A program made the translations under genes and the position numbers. This document shows positions 1 to 11,871 of a stretch of DNA of 64,000 nt, one piece after another (the first letter of the stretch is position 1; every line of letters begins with the position of its first letter). The DNA is taken from positions 8,031,504 to 8,095,503 of the forward strand of contig NC_136005.1 in assembly GCF_048128805.1 (NCBI RefSeq), in the 5' to 3' direction. The notes under the pieces were generated by a model. The model saw nothing but the letters and a program-made list of their open reading frames with translations. It did not search any database and was not told the origin of the DNA. The stretch comes from Centroberyx gerrardi (taxonomy: Eukaryota > Chordata > Actinopteri > Beryciformes > Berycidae).

Positions 1-1419
1 CTCACAAGCTTACTATCAGGCTACCGCCACATATGTTACTATTTCTATTGATCAGCATTCCACTTTATAGGCCACAGAGGTCACTGCTGCCTTTCCTGCT
101 CTGTAAAGTATATAAACATTTATGCAAAGCAGCGAGTTTACCGTTCTGAACCACAGACTCTCTGCTACAGATTGCATGGTTTATAAAGCCGGGCTGTAGC
201 TGCAGTGTGGAAAACTATTTAACCTGGGATTTTCCTTTCTTGCCTGGCCATTACCCATTAGTCCAGAGCATTATAAGCATGCAAAAGCAACCTTAAAGGA
301 TAAGGCTTTGTGTGCTGTATTTAAAGGTTTTTAGCTTATAATTGGAGCCAATGACTTCCGGGTTGAAGGCTAAAAAGGGAACGTGGGAAGTCGGAAAGTA
401 ATGGGAGTAGAGCAAACGCATTGTTGATTTTTTTTTTTTTTTAATAGGATTTGTTGATGATAATAAGTGTATTTAAAAACACCAGCTGTATCCTTTAAAC
501 ACTATGCACCAAACTTTCCAACAAGCTACAGTCCTATAATACAGACAAAAGTGAAAAAAAAAAAATCCCCCAAAAATCTGAAGGCTGTCATTTCCCTAGA
601 CTAGTCAGAACAACAGACTATGTCCATTTTGCAACAGAAATTTATGATGATTGATAGCTCTATAAATCCCAGGGAAATCACACGCTTGATGACATGGTGT
701 GTTGACTCTGGAATAATAATAAATAAATAAATAGCATATACTTTTTGCTTCAAACAAATGCTTCCCCCGCCTAGGATTTACACATGCTTGGATTAGCAGT
801 TATCATTTCTTTTAAGGTGTTAAAGGTTTTGAAAGGCAGCGCCAACCATTTGTCCTTTGTCCACCTAACCACTGCACAGTTTCAACAGTTGAGTTTAATT
901 GTTCCTCATTTTATCCTGCCATCCTAGTTACTCTTAAATTGTGATTTAAGAGATTGAAGAGTGATTGAGAATATATAATAGATTCTGGAGGAAAAATGGT
1001 TTTTTTTTAAAGCGTCTCTGATGAAATGTTTACAAAAAATGTTAAGATGATGATGATGATGATGATGATGAAGAAACTGTGACAAACAGACAGCAATGAT
1101 GCCAATGTTGAGGCAACATCACCTTTGGAGAGTCAACAATTCATGGGGCAAGTTGACAGGATTTTGGACAAATTACAGGTCAGGGACACAATGACACTTT
1201 ACTCACAGGCTGCAACACTGAGTGGATTGTCACTCACATGTCTGCAATGGATAAATATATCAAATTCTTTCTATTTTTCTAACTTTATTTATGTTAGTTT
1301 AATCCATTAGATGCTTCAAAGCTGGAACTATTTCAATCAACTGATGACTGTTATTTAAGTTAATGTTATGAGAAATTAAATAACATTTTAGATATTGCTG
1401 TGTAATGACTGCAAATTAT
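1..1419. other. Intergenic DNA upstream of vitellogenin copy 1
   Basis: I see no gene here. The sequence is AT-rich with short poly-A and poly-T runs and many stop codons in all frames. Short open stretches (for example 1125-1310) show no protein family and have no splice partners. Only isolated GGTCA half-sites are present (near 79-83 and 1179-1183), without a matching inverted half at 3-bp spacing. Confidence 0.6.
1046..1070. repeat. (GAT)n trinucleotide microsatellite
   Basis: About eight perfect GAT units lie in a row. No gene is attached to them. Confidence 0.9.
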
Positions 1420-1663
1420 AAATATAACATTTTCTTTTTTTTTCATGAATCTTTTTATTGAAGGAGTGAATCAGTGATACATTACAGGAATTAAAACAGT
1501 TCTCCATTTTCTTTTGGAGGAAGAACAAAAGATCCATAAAAAAGGATGAAAATAACAATATGGACAGAATAAGGAAAATAATAAATAATAAAACAAAATT
1601 GCCAGACAGAACTCTGCTTAATGATGCCCCCCTCCCACCTAAATTGTCAAATATAACATTTTC
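1420..1663 (-). mobile_element. Short 5'-truncated retroposon (LINE 3' end) with target-site duplication
   Basis: An identical 15-bp direct repeat, aaatataacattttc, flanks the insert at 1420-1434 and 1649-1663. The inserted 214 bp begin on the plus strand with a poly-T run, so the element reads on the minus strand and ends in AATAAAAAG followed by poly-A. This is the signature of target-primed reverse transcription. The body is too short to carry a recognisable reverse transcriptase, so the family is inferred only from the tail and from L1 elements nearby. The exact duplication implies a fairly recent insertion, about 300 bp upstream of the vitellogenin promoter. Confidence 0.8.
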
Positions 1664-1960
1664 AATTATTTTTTAATATAAGAAATTGTACGGTCTGATA
1701 TTGGTAATTACAATGGCCACTGCAATTAATCCCAAAATGTGCTAAAGGAGAAAAAAAAAACACGTTTTTGTACCTGGGACATTGAGCTCTTCATGACAGA
1801 AAAAACATGTCAGGTCAACCTAACATTTTGCATCTGTGACATTCACCAGCTTTACTCTGTTTAATCTGTGCTGTTACGGCAAGGTAACATCAATAACAAT
1901 GGAAACCAAACACTTAGTTAATGATATATTTTGATAGATGTACAGTCAGCAAAAAATGGC

Positions 1961-1967
1961 TTTAAAA
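1961..1967 (+). promoter_or_regulatory. TATA-like box of vitellogenin copy 1
   Basis: TTTAAAA lies in the context GGCTTTAAAAGG, 45 bp before the ATG at 2006. The same box in nearly the same place precedes copy 2 (18495). This implies a very short 5' leader of about 10-20 nt, as is usual for vertebrate vitellogenins. The transcription start itself is inferred. Confidence 0.7.
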
Positions 1968-2005
1968 GGGAACCTCTGGATGCAAATCCTCACCTCCCAC
2001 CAGCC

Positions 2006-5000
2006 ATGAAGGTCCTTCTGCTTGCCTTGACTGTAGCCCTTGCAGGTGAGTATGGGGATTTAAAGCTAAATGAACTTGCAATTTTACTGATTATGACTCT
2101 GGGCATTTTGTTGAGTCAGAAAATATCACTGCCATGTAGATGAGTACAGTGTAGCAATTCTCCACAGAGATTGGTTTTATAAATCAAAAAACGCAAGATT
2201 CAAAATAAAGAAATCAAGATTTAGGAGAACTATTGTTGTACTTGCTGACAAAATGCTACATCACTGTATATATAAAACCAAACCTAGCACAGAAATAGAC
2301 ATCGATTTCATCAATTTTACTAATTTTCTTGTCAGTCATATACAGTTTTGGAAACAAAAAGGCCTATTTACCACTGGAGTTGAGTTTTCCTTTACAGCTC
2401 TATTGAAATGATCTTTTCACATATATTGTTTGGCCTTTCCGTACATCAAACTAACATTCCATTCCTATTTTGCAGCGGGTTACCAGGTCAACTTTGGTAA
2501 GTTTTTTTTAACATTACATTAAAAATGTGTAAGAATTCAACCCAGTTCAAAAACAGTTTTACAATACAGCCTTGAAAAAGACTGGCGTGTAAATGTTGAA
2601 TGTTTCTTGACATGCATTTAACATTGCTTTTGTGTGTCCCGGTTTGGAAATGATCTTTGGAAATGATCTGAAAACTCAAAACAAATACTAAAAGATGATA
2701 AATCAATTAAATTCAATTCTAATCATCAGTAATGAAAATCTGATATTATTCCAGCCCCAGAGTTTGCTACTGGTAAGACCTACGTGTACAAATATGAAGC
2801 ATTTCTCATGGGCGGTCTGCCTGAGGAAGGTCTGGCAAGGGCTGGAGTCAAAGTCAGCAGCAAAGTTCTCATCAGTGCTGTGGCCCCAGACACCTTCATG
2901 CTGAAGGTAAAGACCATGAATAAGTCTCAAGACAATTCATTATTGATTAATGACATGTATGAAACAGATCATTGTTTTTCCTTGTGGCTTATAAATAAGA
3001 TACCTGATACAGAACAGCTCTGGCTAATCAGGTTGAGTATCTCTCTTCATAATGCACTTTTCACTGAAAACTATGTCACTTTTCCTTGTAGCTTCTGGGC
3101 CCTGAGCTCTTTGAGTACAGTGGCATCTGGCCCAAAGATCCTTTTGTCCCAGCCACCAAGCTCACTTCAGCCCTGGCTGCTCAACTCTTGACACCCATCA
3201 AGTTTGAGTATGCTAACGGTGTCGTCGGTAAGCTGTTTGCACCAGCTGGAGTCTCTGCAACCGTGTTGAACGTCTACAGGGGAATCCTGAACATGCTTCA
3301 GCTTAACATCAAGAAGACACAGAATGTCTATGAGTTGCAAGAGGTTTGGATAATATTTCTTTTGTATAGTTTCCACCCACAAAAGACCACAGTATTTGAG
3401 TTCACAAATTCTGTGTTAATTTCTGTTAACTAGCCTGGAGCTCAGGGTGTGTGCAAGACCCACTACGTCATCAGTGAAGACACCAAGGCTGATCGCATCC
3501 ATCTGACCAAGACCAAGGACCTGAACCACTGCCAGGAGAGAATCATGAAGGACATCGGTTTGGCATACGCAGAGAGATGTGCTGAGTGCGAGGCTGTAAG
3601 TACAAATTTCTCTGAAACTCTACCTACACTCTAATGTACAGCATACTCCTAGAAACTGCTGGTGTGATAATAGTGTGTGTCCTGTCTAAGCAGAAAGGAC
3701 AGACCCTGAAGGGAGCTGCTGCCTATAACTACATCATGAAGCCAGCAGCCACAGGCGCTCTGATCTTGGAAGCAACTGCCACAGAACTCATTCAGTTCTC
3801 ACCTTTCAACATAATGAATGGTGCTGCACAGATGGAGGCTAAGTATGTGGTTAAATTAAAAAAAAAGAGTGCAATAAGGAAGTGATACACACACTATTCA
3901 CAGCAAAAAAATGTGTCTGTGCAGATTTAAATAGTTCTTACACATATGCACAGGCAAATCCTGACCTTCCTTGAAATCGAGAAGACCCCAGTGGAGCCTA
4001 TCAGAGCTGAATATATTATCCGTGGATCCCTGCAGTATGAGTTTGCCACTGAGCTTCTCCAGACACCCATCCAGCTTATGAGGATCAGCAACGCAGAGGC
4101 TCAGGTACTGTGGAAGACAAAAATGATTTGCTCTTCAAATTCTCATTGAATTCATCCTCTGGCAACACATTGTAAGCATTGTATTTCTTGACAGACTGTT
4201 GAGATTCTGAACCACCTGGTGACCTTCAATGTGGCCAAGGTCCACGAAGATGCACCCCTGAAATTTATTGAACTCATCCAGTTACTGCGTGTGGCCAGAT
4301 TTGAGAGTATTGAGGCCCTCTGGTCTCAGTTCAAAGCTAGACCTGATTACAGGTAATGACAGCTTTTATCCAAAAAAAAGAGCAAAAGTACAAATATGGA
4401 TGGCCATGGAGAATTACTTAGGATGACATTTTTTTTCTTTTTCAGACACTGGATTCTGAATGCTGTCCCTGCCATTGGAACTCATGTTGCTTTGAGATTC
4501 ATCAAGGAGAAGTTTCTTGCTGGTGACCTCACTATTGCTGAAGCCGCTCAAGCTCTGATTGCATCTGTGCACATGGTGACAGCTGACCTGGAGGCCATCA
4601 AGCTTGTTGAGGCAAGTCAATCCCTTAAGTGGTCAAGTGTATCTACTCTGATTTGAGAATTGGGAAACATAAACAGTCCATTCTTTTCACAACCCCTCAG
4701 GGCCTGGCTTTCAACCACAAGATTCAAGAAAACCCAGTTCTGCGTGAGATTGCCATGCTGGGCTATGGTACCATGGTTGCCAAATACTGTGCTGAGAACT
4801 CAGTTTGTCCAGCTGAGTTTGTGAGGGTAAAGTTCTTAAAGTGTTTTATTTTGCTATAACTAAAATTCTGTTATAATATCAGTGACATGAATGAAAAATG
4901 AAAATGGTAACCTTTTTTTCTGTACCTCCCACAGCCCATCCATGAGCTTGTTGCTGAGGCTGTTGCCAAGGGCAAACCTGAGGATCTCATCATTCTTCTC

Positions 5001-8000
5001 AAAGTTCTCGGTAATGCCGGCCATCCTTCTAGTCTTAAGCCAATCATGAAGCTTCTGCCTGGATTTGGCAGTGCTGCTGCCGCTCTGCCAATGAGAGTTC
5101 AGATTGATGCCATTCTGGCCCTGAGGAACATTGCAAAGAAGGAGCCCAGGATGGTAAGACTAAAATTGGTCATACCATCCCATTACCGACAGTTTCGGTT
5201 ATGTGCAATTTTGTTTATAACATTCATCTTTGTGAATTAGATCCAGGAAGTTGCTGTTCAGCTGTTCATGGACAAGGCTCTCCATGCAGAGCTCCGCATG
5301 GTTGCTGCTATTGTGTTGTTTGAGACTAAGCTCCCCATGGGTCTGGTGACTACACTTGCCGACGCAGTTATGACTGAAGCAAATCTGCAGGTTGCTAGCT
5401 TTGTCTACTCTTACATGAAGGCCATGACCAAGAACACTGCCCCTGACTTTGCTGCAGTGTAAGAGCCTGAATAATGATCCTTTTTTTTTTATATCCTCTT
5501 TTTTTTGGTTGAATGTCTAGAATCTCATAGATATTAATGTTCTACTTTCAGTGCTACAGCCTGTAATGTTGCTGTGAAGATCCTGAGCCCCAAATTTGAG
5601 AGACTGAGCTACCACTTCAGCAAGGCTCTCTATCTTGACGCCTACCACAGTAAGAGAATAGCAATTTAATATTTTGCCATCAGAGATGTCATGCTAAAAC
5701 CTGGGCTTTGATGGTTCTCTTGTTCTTTCTCCAGACCCCTGGATGATGGGTGCTGCTGCCAGTGCTTTCTACATTAATGACGCCGCAACTGTTTTGCCAA
5801 GAGCTGTTGTGGCCAAAGCTCGCACCTACCTGGCTGGAGCTTACGCTGATGTTCTGGAGGTAAGTGAATGACGTGTTTTGATGTTTTTTGCCAGTTAACG
5901 AACCAAATGAAAGGCTAATCAATAAGAATATAGCCTACTACTAGCTATTTTGTAAGCAAAGGTCTTAAGATGGCTCTAAGTTGTATTTGGTAAGTGTAGG
6001 TATAATTTTTTGAAATGGTGTATATCTCACTTTGGAACAAAACACTTCATATGCATAAAGCTTATCTGCCACCCAGTCGTCCACATTATAGCACAATGCG
6101 TTTAACCTTTCCTATTGTTTTGACTAGTTGTCCATTCCAATTGTTGGCTTTTTTTGTCAGCCAGCAGGTTGCCTACTTAGTTAATATGGAAACTGATACT
6201 GACCTTGTGGATTACTTTTATTTAATAGTTGAAGAATTGGCCATCCACACAAGTGCCATTTCTCTTTTTCAGGTGGGAGTAAGAACTGAGGGAATCCAGG
6301 AGGCTCTTCTGAAAATCCCTAAGGCTCCTGAGGATGCTGACAGGATCACCAAGATGAAGCACATTATGAAGGCTGTAAGTTTAAGGGATTCTTCCAGTAT
6401 GAAAATTCTTCCTTTAAAAGAAATACTATTTAATGAAAGTACATCTGTACAGAAACTAGACTGTTTAATTTACTACTTCCTTCCTTCCACAGCTTTCTGA
6501 GTGGAGGACTCATCCCTCAAGCCTGCCCCTGGCCTCTATGTATGTCAAGTTCTTCGGACAGGAAATTGCATTTGCCAGCATTGACAAAGCCATTGTTGAT
6601 CAGGTTATTGAGGTACTGTATCTTGTACAGTTACATAAACTTAAATTTAAATGAAGAAATAACTATATTGTGAATTGAAAATCTGATGTCATTCAAGCAA
6701 TATTTGTTTTCTTATAGCTTGCCACTGGACCTGGAGTTCATACTTATGGAAGGAAGGCTTTGGATGCTCTCCTGTCTGGTGTCTCATTCCATTATGCTAA
6801 ACCTATGCTGGCTGCTGAGGTACGTCGCATCTTCCCCACTGCTGTTGGTCTGCCTATGGAGCTCAGTTTCTATACTGCTGCTGTGGCTGCTGCATCTGTT
6901 GAACGTAAGTTCCACTGTTGCAACTCAACTAATGTAGGCTACAGATGCTGATTTTTAGTACTTAATACTGAGAATATCCTTTGCATTTCATAGTCCAAGC
7001 CACTGTGACACCACCTCTTCCTGAGAACTTCCGTGCAGCCCACCTTCTTAAAACTGATATCGAGCTGAAGGCTGCACTTACTCCAAGGTAAACAACTTAT
7101 AGCTTACTTTTACAAAATGGAAACAAATGAAACTTTTCATCATCACTTCATCAGAATGTTAACCGGTGTCAAATACTTTCAATTGAATGGAAAAATTGGT
7201 GTTCAGTGGAATTCCCCTATATGTTAATTTCCTTTTCCTTTCAGTGTTTCCATGCACACCTATGCAGTTATGGGAGTGAATACTGCCTTGATCCAGGCTG
7301 CCCTGATGTCAAAAGCAAGAGTCTACACAATTGTCCCTGCAAAGATGGAAGCAAGAATTGACATGATTAAGGGCAACTTCAAGATTCAGGCTTTGCCTGT
7401 CCAGGGCGTTGATAAGATTGCATCTGCACTGTATGTACCTCTCATTTTCATGAAGCAACTTGTATGAAGCACTATTTATTTTATCCTAAAACCAACATTT
7501 TTTCTTACTGCAACAGTGTTGAGACTCTTGCTATTGCAAGAAATGTGGAAGATCTTGCAGCCGCGAAAATAACACCAATGATTCCAGCTGAAGTTGCGAC
7601 ACAGCTGTCAAGGGAGTTCTTCACTTCTAAGATCACTTCTAAGATTGCATCTTCTCTAGCTAGTAGCATGGTGAGTTTGATTCCTGACCACCCTTTCCAA
7701 CATAAAATTTGACATGTTCCAAAAAATTTACTGACTTCTGTTCTGTTTTTAAAGTCAAGGTCATCTGAAATCATTCCTGTTGATCTGCCCACCAAAATTA
7801 CCAACAAGATGAAAATGCCCAAGGCCTTTGAGAAGAAAATGTGTGCTGCACTTGAAACCTTTGGAATCAAGGCATGCACTGAGATTGAATCTCAGAATGC
7901 CGCCTTCATCAGAGACTGTCCACTCTACGCCATGATTGGAAAACATGCAGTCTTTGTTGAGGTTGCTCCAGGCAAGTAAAATTGATGACTTCACTGACAT

Positions 8001-11000
8001 CAAATAAGGAATTTTGTAAGGAGTCATGGAAAAGTAATGTTTTGCTCTTTTTGGGTATAGCTGCTGGACCAGTCATTGAGAAGATTGAGATTGAGATTCA
8101 GGTTGGAGATAAGGCTGCAGAAAAGATAATCAAAGTGATCAACATTAGCGAAGAGGAGGAAACTATAGAGGAAAAGAACGTCCTGTTGAAGCTCAAGAAA
8201 ATCCTGGTTCCTGGTCTGAAGAACGGCACCAGATCTTCCTCCAGCTCCAGCTCCAGCAGTTCTCGTTCTCTCAGCTCTCGTTCCAGCAGTTCCAGCTCTA
8301 AGCTCCGTTCAGGCTCCTCTTCTTCCGTATCATCCAAGTCCTCTTCCAGCTCTTCCTCTCGCCGCAAGAGCAAGACGGTCGATGTTGATGTTCCACTCAG
8401 CAAGAGATCTAAGAGAGTTAGCAGCAGCTCCAGCAGCGCCTCTAGCAGTCGTTCCAGCAGCTCCTCCAGCATACGCTCCCGCAGCTCTTCATCTCTCCAG
8501 TCTAGAATACGCTCTTCCAGCTCTAGCTCCTCCAGCTCCAGCTCTCGCATCTCAAGGGTGAGGCACAACTTCAAAGTCATCTGTTCATGTGCAGAAAAAC
8601 AGCAGTATCATGTGAAATAGGTTCAGGAGTTGAGTTAGTTATCATTCTTACTTTTCTACTGCAGCAGGAGATCTATGACATGAAGTTTACCAAGAACCAC
8701 ATCCACCAGGTGATTATCCGATTGCTGTTTAAATAACAGAGACAGTCACATCATGTACTGTATTTGATCAGGCAAAAAAAAAAATGCTGCATCTTTTTTG
8801 TTTGTAGCACGCGGTCTCCACAGCCAGAGCCAACAGCAGGAGCAGCGCCTCCAGCTTTGAGGCCATCTACAATAAGGTGAGGCATCAGACCAAGCCAAGA
8901 GAAGTCTCATGTATTCAAAGGGAAAATTAGAAATTGTCATTAACATCACCCCCTGGTTTGCATCTTCAGGCCAAGTACCTTGCTAATGCTGTCACTCCTG
9001 CTGTGACAATCCTCATCCGTGCTGTGAGAGCCGACCACAAGGTTCAGGGATACCAGATTGCCGCTTACTTGGACAAAGCTACTTCCAGGGTGCAGATCAT
9101 CTTCGCCAACCTTGCCGAGAATGACCACTGGAGAATCTGTGCTGATGGTGTGATGCTAAGCTACCACAAGCTTATGGTAAAACTTGTAATTTCGCCTTTA
9201 ATATCAATTGAGTTGATAATAACAATAGTTGTAATGATTTGTGTTTTGCCTGAAGTTATGACTCAGAAAAAAAATTGCTTTTAGGCCAAGATTGCCTGGG
9301 GTATTGAGTGCAAAGAGTATGAGACTGAGATCACAGCTGAAACTGGTCTTGTGAGTCAAGATCCTGCATTCCGCCTGAAGCTGACCTGGGACAAGCTTCC
9401 ACATAGCATGAAGCGCTATGCAAAGGAGTAAAGTCACAGAATAATATAATTTTCAAACATTGTGTACCATCTATTATAATTTTGTTTTAATTTTTAAAGA
9501 TTAATCTACAAATTGTGTCTGTCATGTCTGTCTAGGATCTCTGAATACATTTCAAGTGTTGCTGCTGCAGCTGGAGTAAGCCTGGAAAAGGTCAGGAACA
9601 TTCGCAATCAGCTCAAACTGACTGTGGCCGTCGCCTCTGAGACAACCCTGAATGTTGTGCTGAAGACACCAAAGGTACGGTTTTATTGCTCAGTCCTTTT
9701 CATAGAAACCTACAAAGAAAATGTCTGTATTCCATTTTGTCGTTCAGAGTGTAAATATATTTTTCTGACTCATAACTGTTTCAATTTTAATATTATAGAG
9801 GACCATGTACAAACTGGGTATGGGACTTCCTATTTATCTGCCCATTGGAGAAACTGCTGCTGAGCTGGAAGCCTATCAGGACAATCTGGCTGACAAGATC
9901 TCCTATGCAATTACCAAGGCTCATGCAGGTGAAAACATATAAAGGCAGCTGAATAGTTAGACTGATCAATGAATTGTTCACTTACTGATTAATCTTGTCT
10001 TTCCACTCCAGCTAAGTGTACCATGGTGAAAGACGTGCTGACCACATTCAACAATAGGAGATACAAAAACGAGATGCCCCACTCTTGCTACCAGATTTTG
10101 GCTCAGGATTGCACCCCAGAACTCAAATTTATGGTTCTGCTGAAGAGGGACTACACACAAGAACAGAACCTAATCAATGTGAAAATCGCAGACATGTAAG
10201 TATAACAAATATTTCAATCTAAATTACTGTATTTATCAAAAACGGTAAAATTCTAAAAGATCAAAAAGGAACTATCTTCTGTCCAAAATATTTCAGACTT
10301 CAAACTTTGGTTTATCTTTCACTCTTGAATGTTCCTCCCAATGTTTTTTCCAACAGTGACGTTGATCTGTACCCGAAGGACAATGATATTATGGTGAAGG
10401 TTAATGGACTGGAAATCCCCCTCAGTAACCTGCCATACCAGCATCCTACAGGTCTTCTATTTTATTAAGTCAAATTGAACTGTCATGCTGAAATTATTCC
10501 ACTTGTTAGTAGTTAAACCTTCTTCACATATTTTGTATTTGAACTGATTATAGGCAAAATTCAGATCAGACAGAGAGGTGAGGGCATCGCTCTCCACGCT
10601 CCAAGCCATGGTCTTCAGGAGGTCTACTTTGATCTGAACACATGGAAGGTGATAAAAAATCTTACCATCTTATGGGACTCTCTTTTTCTAACCTTATATG
10701 AAACTAAGTACTGGTAATGACAAGATTAAAACAGTTTGACAAACCCTAAACTATTATTTTTGTTCTTCAGGTTAAAGTTGTGGACTGGATGAAGGGACAG
10801 ACCTGTGGACTCTGTGGAAAGGCTGATGGGGAAGTCAGACAGGAGTACCGCACCCCCAACGGACGCCTGACCAAGAACGCAGCCAGCTATGCTCATTCCT
10901 GGGTTCTCCCTTCTAAGAGTTGCCGTGACAGCTCTGGTAAAACTCACCTTGCCTCTGAGAACATCGTTCACACTAAGAATGGCAAAACAAAGCGAATATA

Positions 11001-11642
11001 GCACAATTAACTTGATATCCTAAATGATAACAAATCCACACAAAACAAGTATTAGTTTCCAGATTCATTCATTCATTCATTCAGAGTGGGACTGATATTC
11101 CTGCATGTTCAGATTCCATAAGTTTACTCACCAAGCGCTGAACATCTGAGCATTTAAAAACAGGCATAAATGTATGGTTCTTCCACACAAGGATTCAATG
11201 AATGGTGATGCTCGGTTTTGGGTTGTTGGCTGCAGAAAACAGATATACATACCTTTACTTTTCCAGAATGCTACATGAAGCATGAATCTGTGAAGCTGGA
11301 GAAGCAGATGATCGTCCAAGGCGAGGAGTCCAAATGCTACTCTGTTGAGCCTGTGCTGCGCTGCCTGCCTGGCTGCCTCCCTCTGAGGACTACTTCTGTC
11401 ACTGTCGGCTTCCACTGCATCCCTGCTGGTAAGTCTGCAACAAACCACAGCTGGTTCATCAAATAGACGTATACCATATCTATGTATAAAACAATTCTAC
11501 AGTGTCTAATTGCTTTCCTCTCTTCACTGTTGCAGATTCTAACCTCAGTCGCCCTGATGCTCTGATCTATGAGAAGAGTGTGGACCTGAGGGAAACAGCA
11601 GAAGCCCACCTGGCCTGTCGTTGCACTGCTCAGTGTGCTTAA
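2006..11642 (+). CDS. vtg: Vitellogenin, complete type (Ab-like), copy 1
   Basis: This is the egg-yolk precursor, secreted by liver, taken up by oocytes and cleaved to lipovitellin, phosvitin and beta-prime. Coding exons: 2006-2045, 2476-2496, 2755-2906, 3092-3343, 3434-3595, 3694-3842, 3954-4104, 4195-4352, 4446-4611, 4701-4826, 4935-5153, 5241-5458, 5552-5649, 5735-5859, 6273-6374, 6493-6612, 6718-6904, 6994-7087, 7245-7430, 7517-7670, 7755-7971, 8061-8557, 8665-8709, 8808-8876, 8970-9176, 9285-9427, 9536-9674, 9799-9928, 10012-10195, 10357-10451, 10554-10648, 10771-10936, 11267-11428, 11536-11642. They total 5136 nt, or 1711 aa. The first exons encode a signal peptide ([13 protein letters not shown]). 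The lipid-transfer N-terminal module follows, with the receptor-binding motif HLTKTKDL at residues 178-185. The serine-rich phosvitin lies near 1090-1240, then the lipovitellin light chain, then a von Willebrand D domain from about 1443 with CGLCG near 1578, and a cysteine-rich C-terminus. Introns 9 and 21 use GC donors. The Ab assignment rests on recalled similarity to killifish VtgII and is less certain than the family. Confidence 0.96.
8061..8557 (+). other. Phosvitin-coding exon 22 of vitellogenin copy 1
   Basis: Serine codon runs (AGC and TCC/TCT mixed) begin near 8230 and continue to the exon end. Arginine and lysine pairs are scattered among them. Phosvitin serines are phosphorylated and bind calcium and iron in the egg. 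The serine tract is shorter than in many vertebrate phosvitins. The long Glu/Leu-rich open frame antisense to this exon is a by-product of its composition. Confidence 0.9.
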
Positions 11643-11727
11643 TCTCATCGCCTTCAGTTACATTCTGTTGTGATATTTTCTATTACAGACCAATGTTGCC
11701 AATTAGTTTGTTTGAATTATAATTTTA

Positions 11728-11733
11728 AATAAA
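11728..11733 (+). terminator. Poly(A) signal of vitellogenin copy 1
   Basis: AATAAA lies 86 bp after the TAA stop at 11640-11642, giving a short 3' UTR typical of vitellogenin mRNAs. The same layout follows copy 2. Confidence 0.85.
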
Positions 11734-11871
11734 TTGCAAGAAGCATTCCAAAGTATGTTGTCTGAAATTTATTTCAAATACTGCAGCTGTATTAAACCAT
11801 GATGATGTGATGGGATGGTTGGGTTGATGAATGGTGAGAGTTGCAGCAATGTGTATTGCGCTGTTTGAGGA

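Noticed and set aside
79-91. Oestrogen response element upstream of copy 1
   Set aside because: GGTCA is present but the second half matches only two of five bases.
3167-3382. Minus-strand open frames overlapping vitellogenin exons
   Set aside because: They are antisense shadows of conserved exons with no codon bias or partner exons. Similar cases occur throughout both vitellogenins.
8098-8580. 160-aa Glu/Leu-rich open frame on the minus strand
   Set aside because: It is the antisense of the phosvitin serine codons. Serine codon runs leave the opposite strand free of stops. It has no splice sites or family match of its own.
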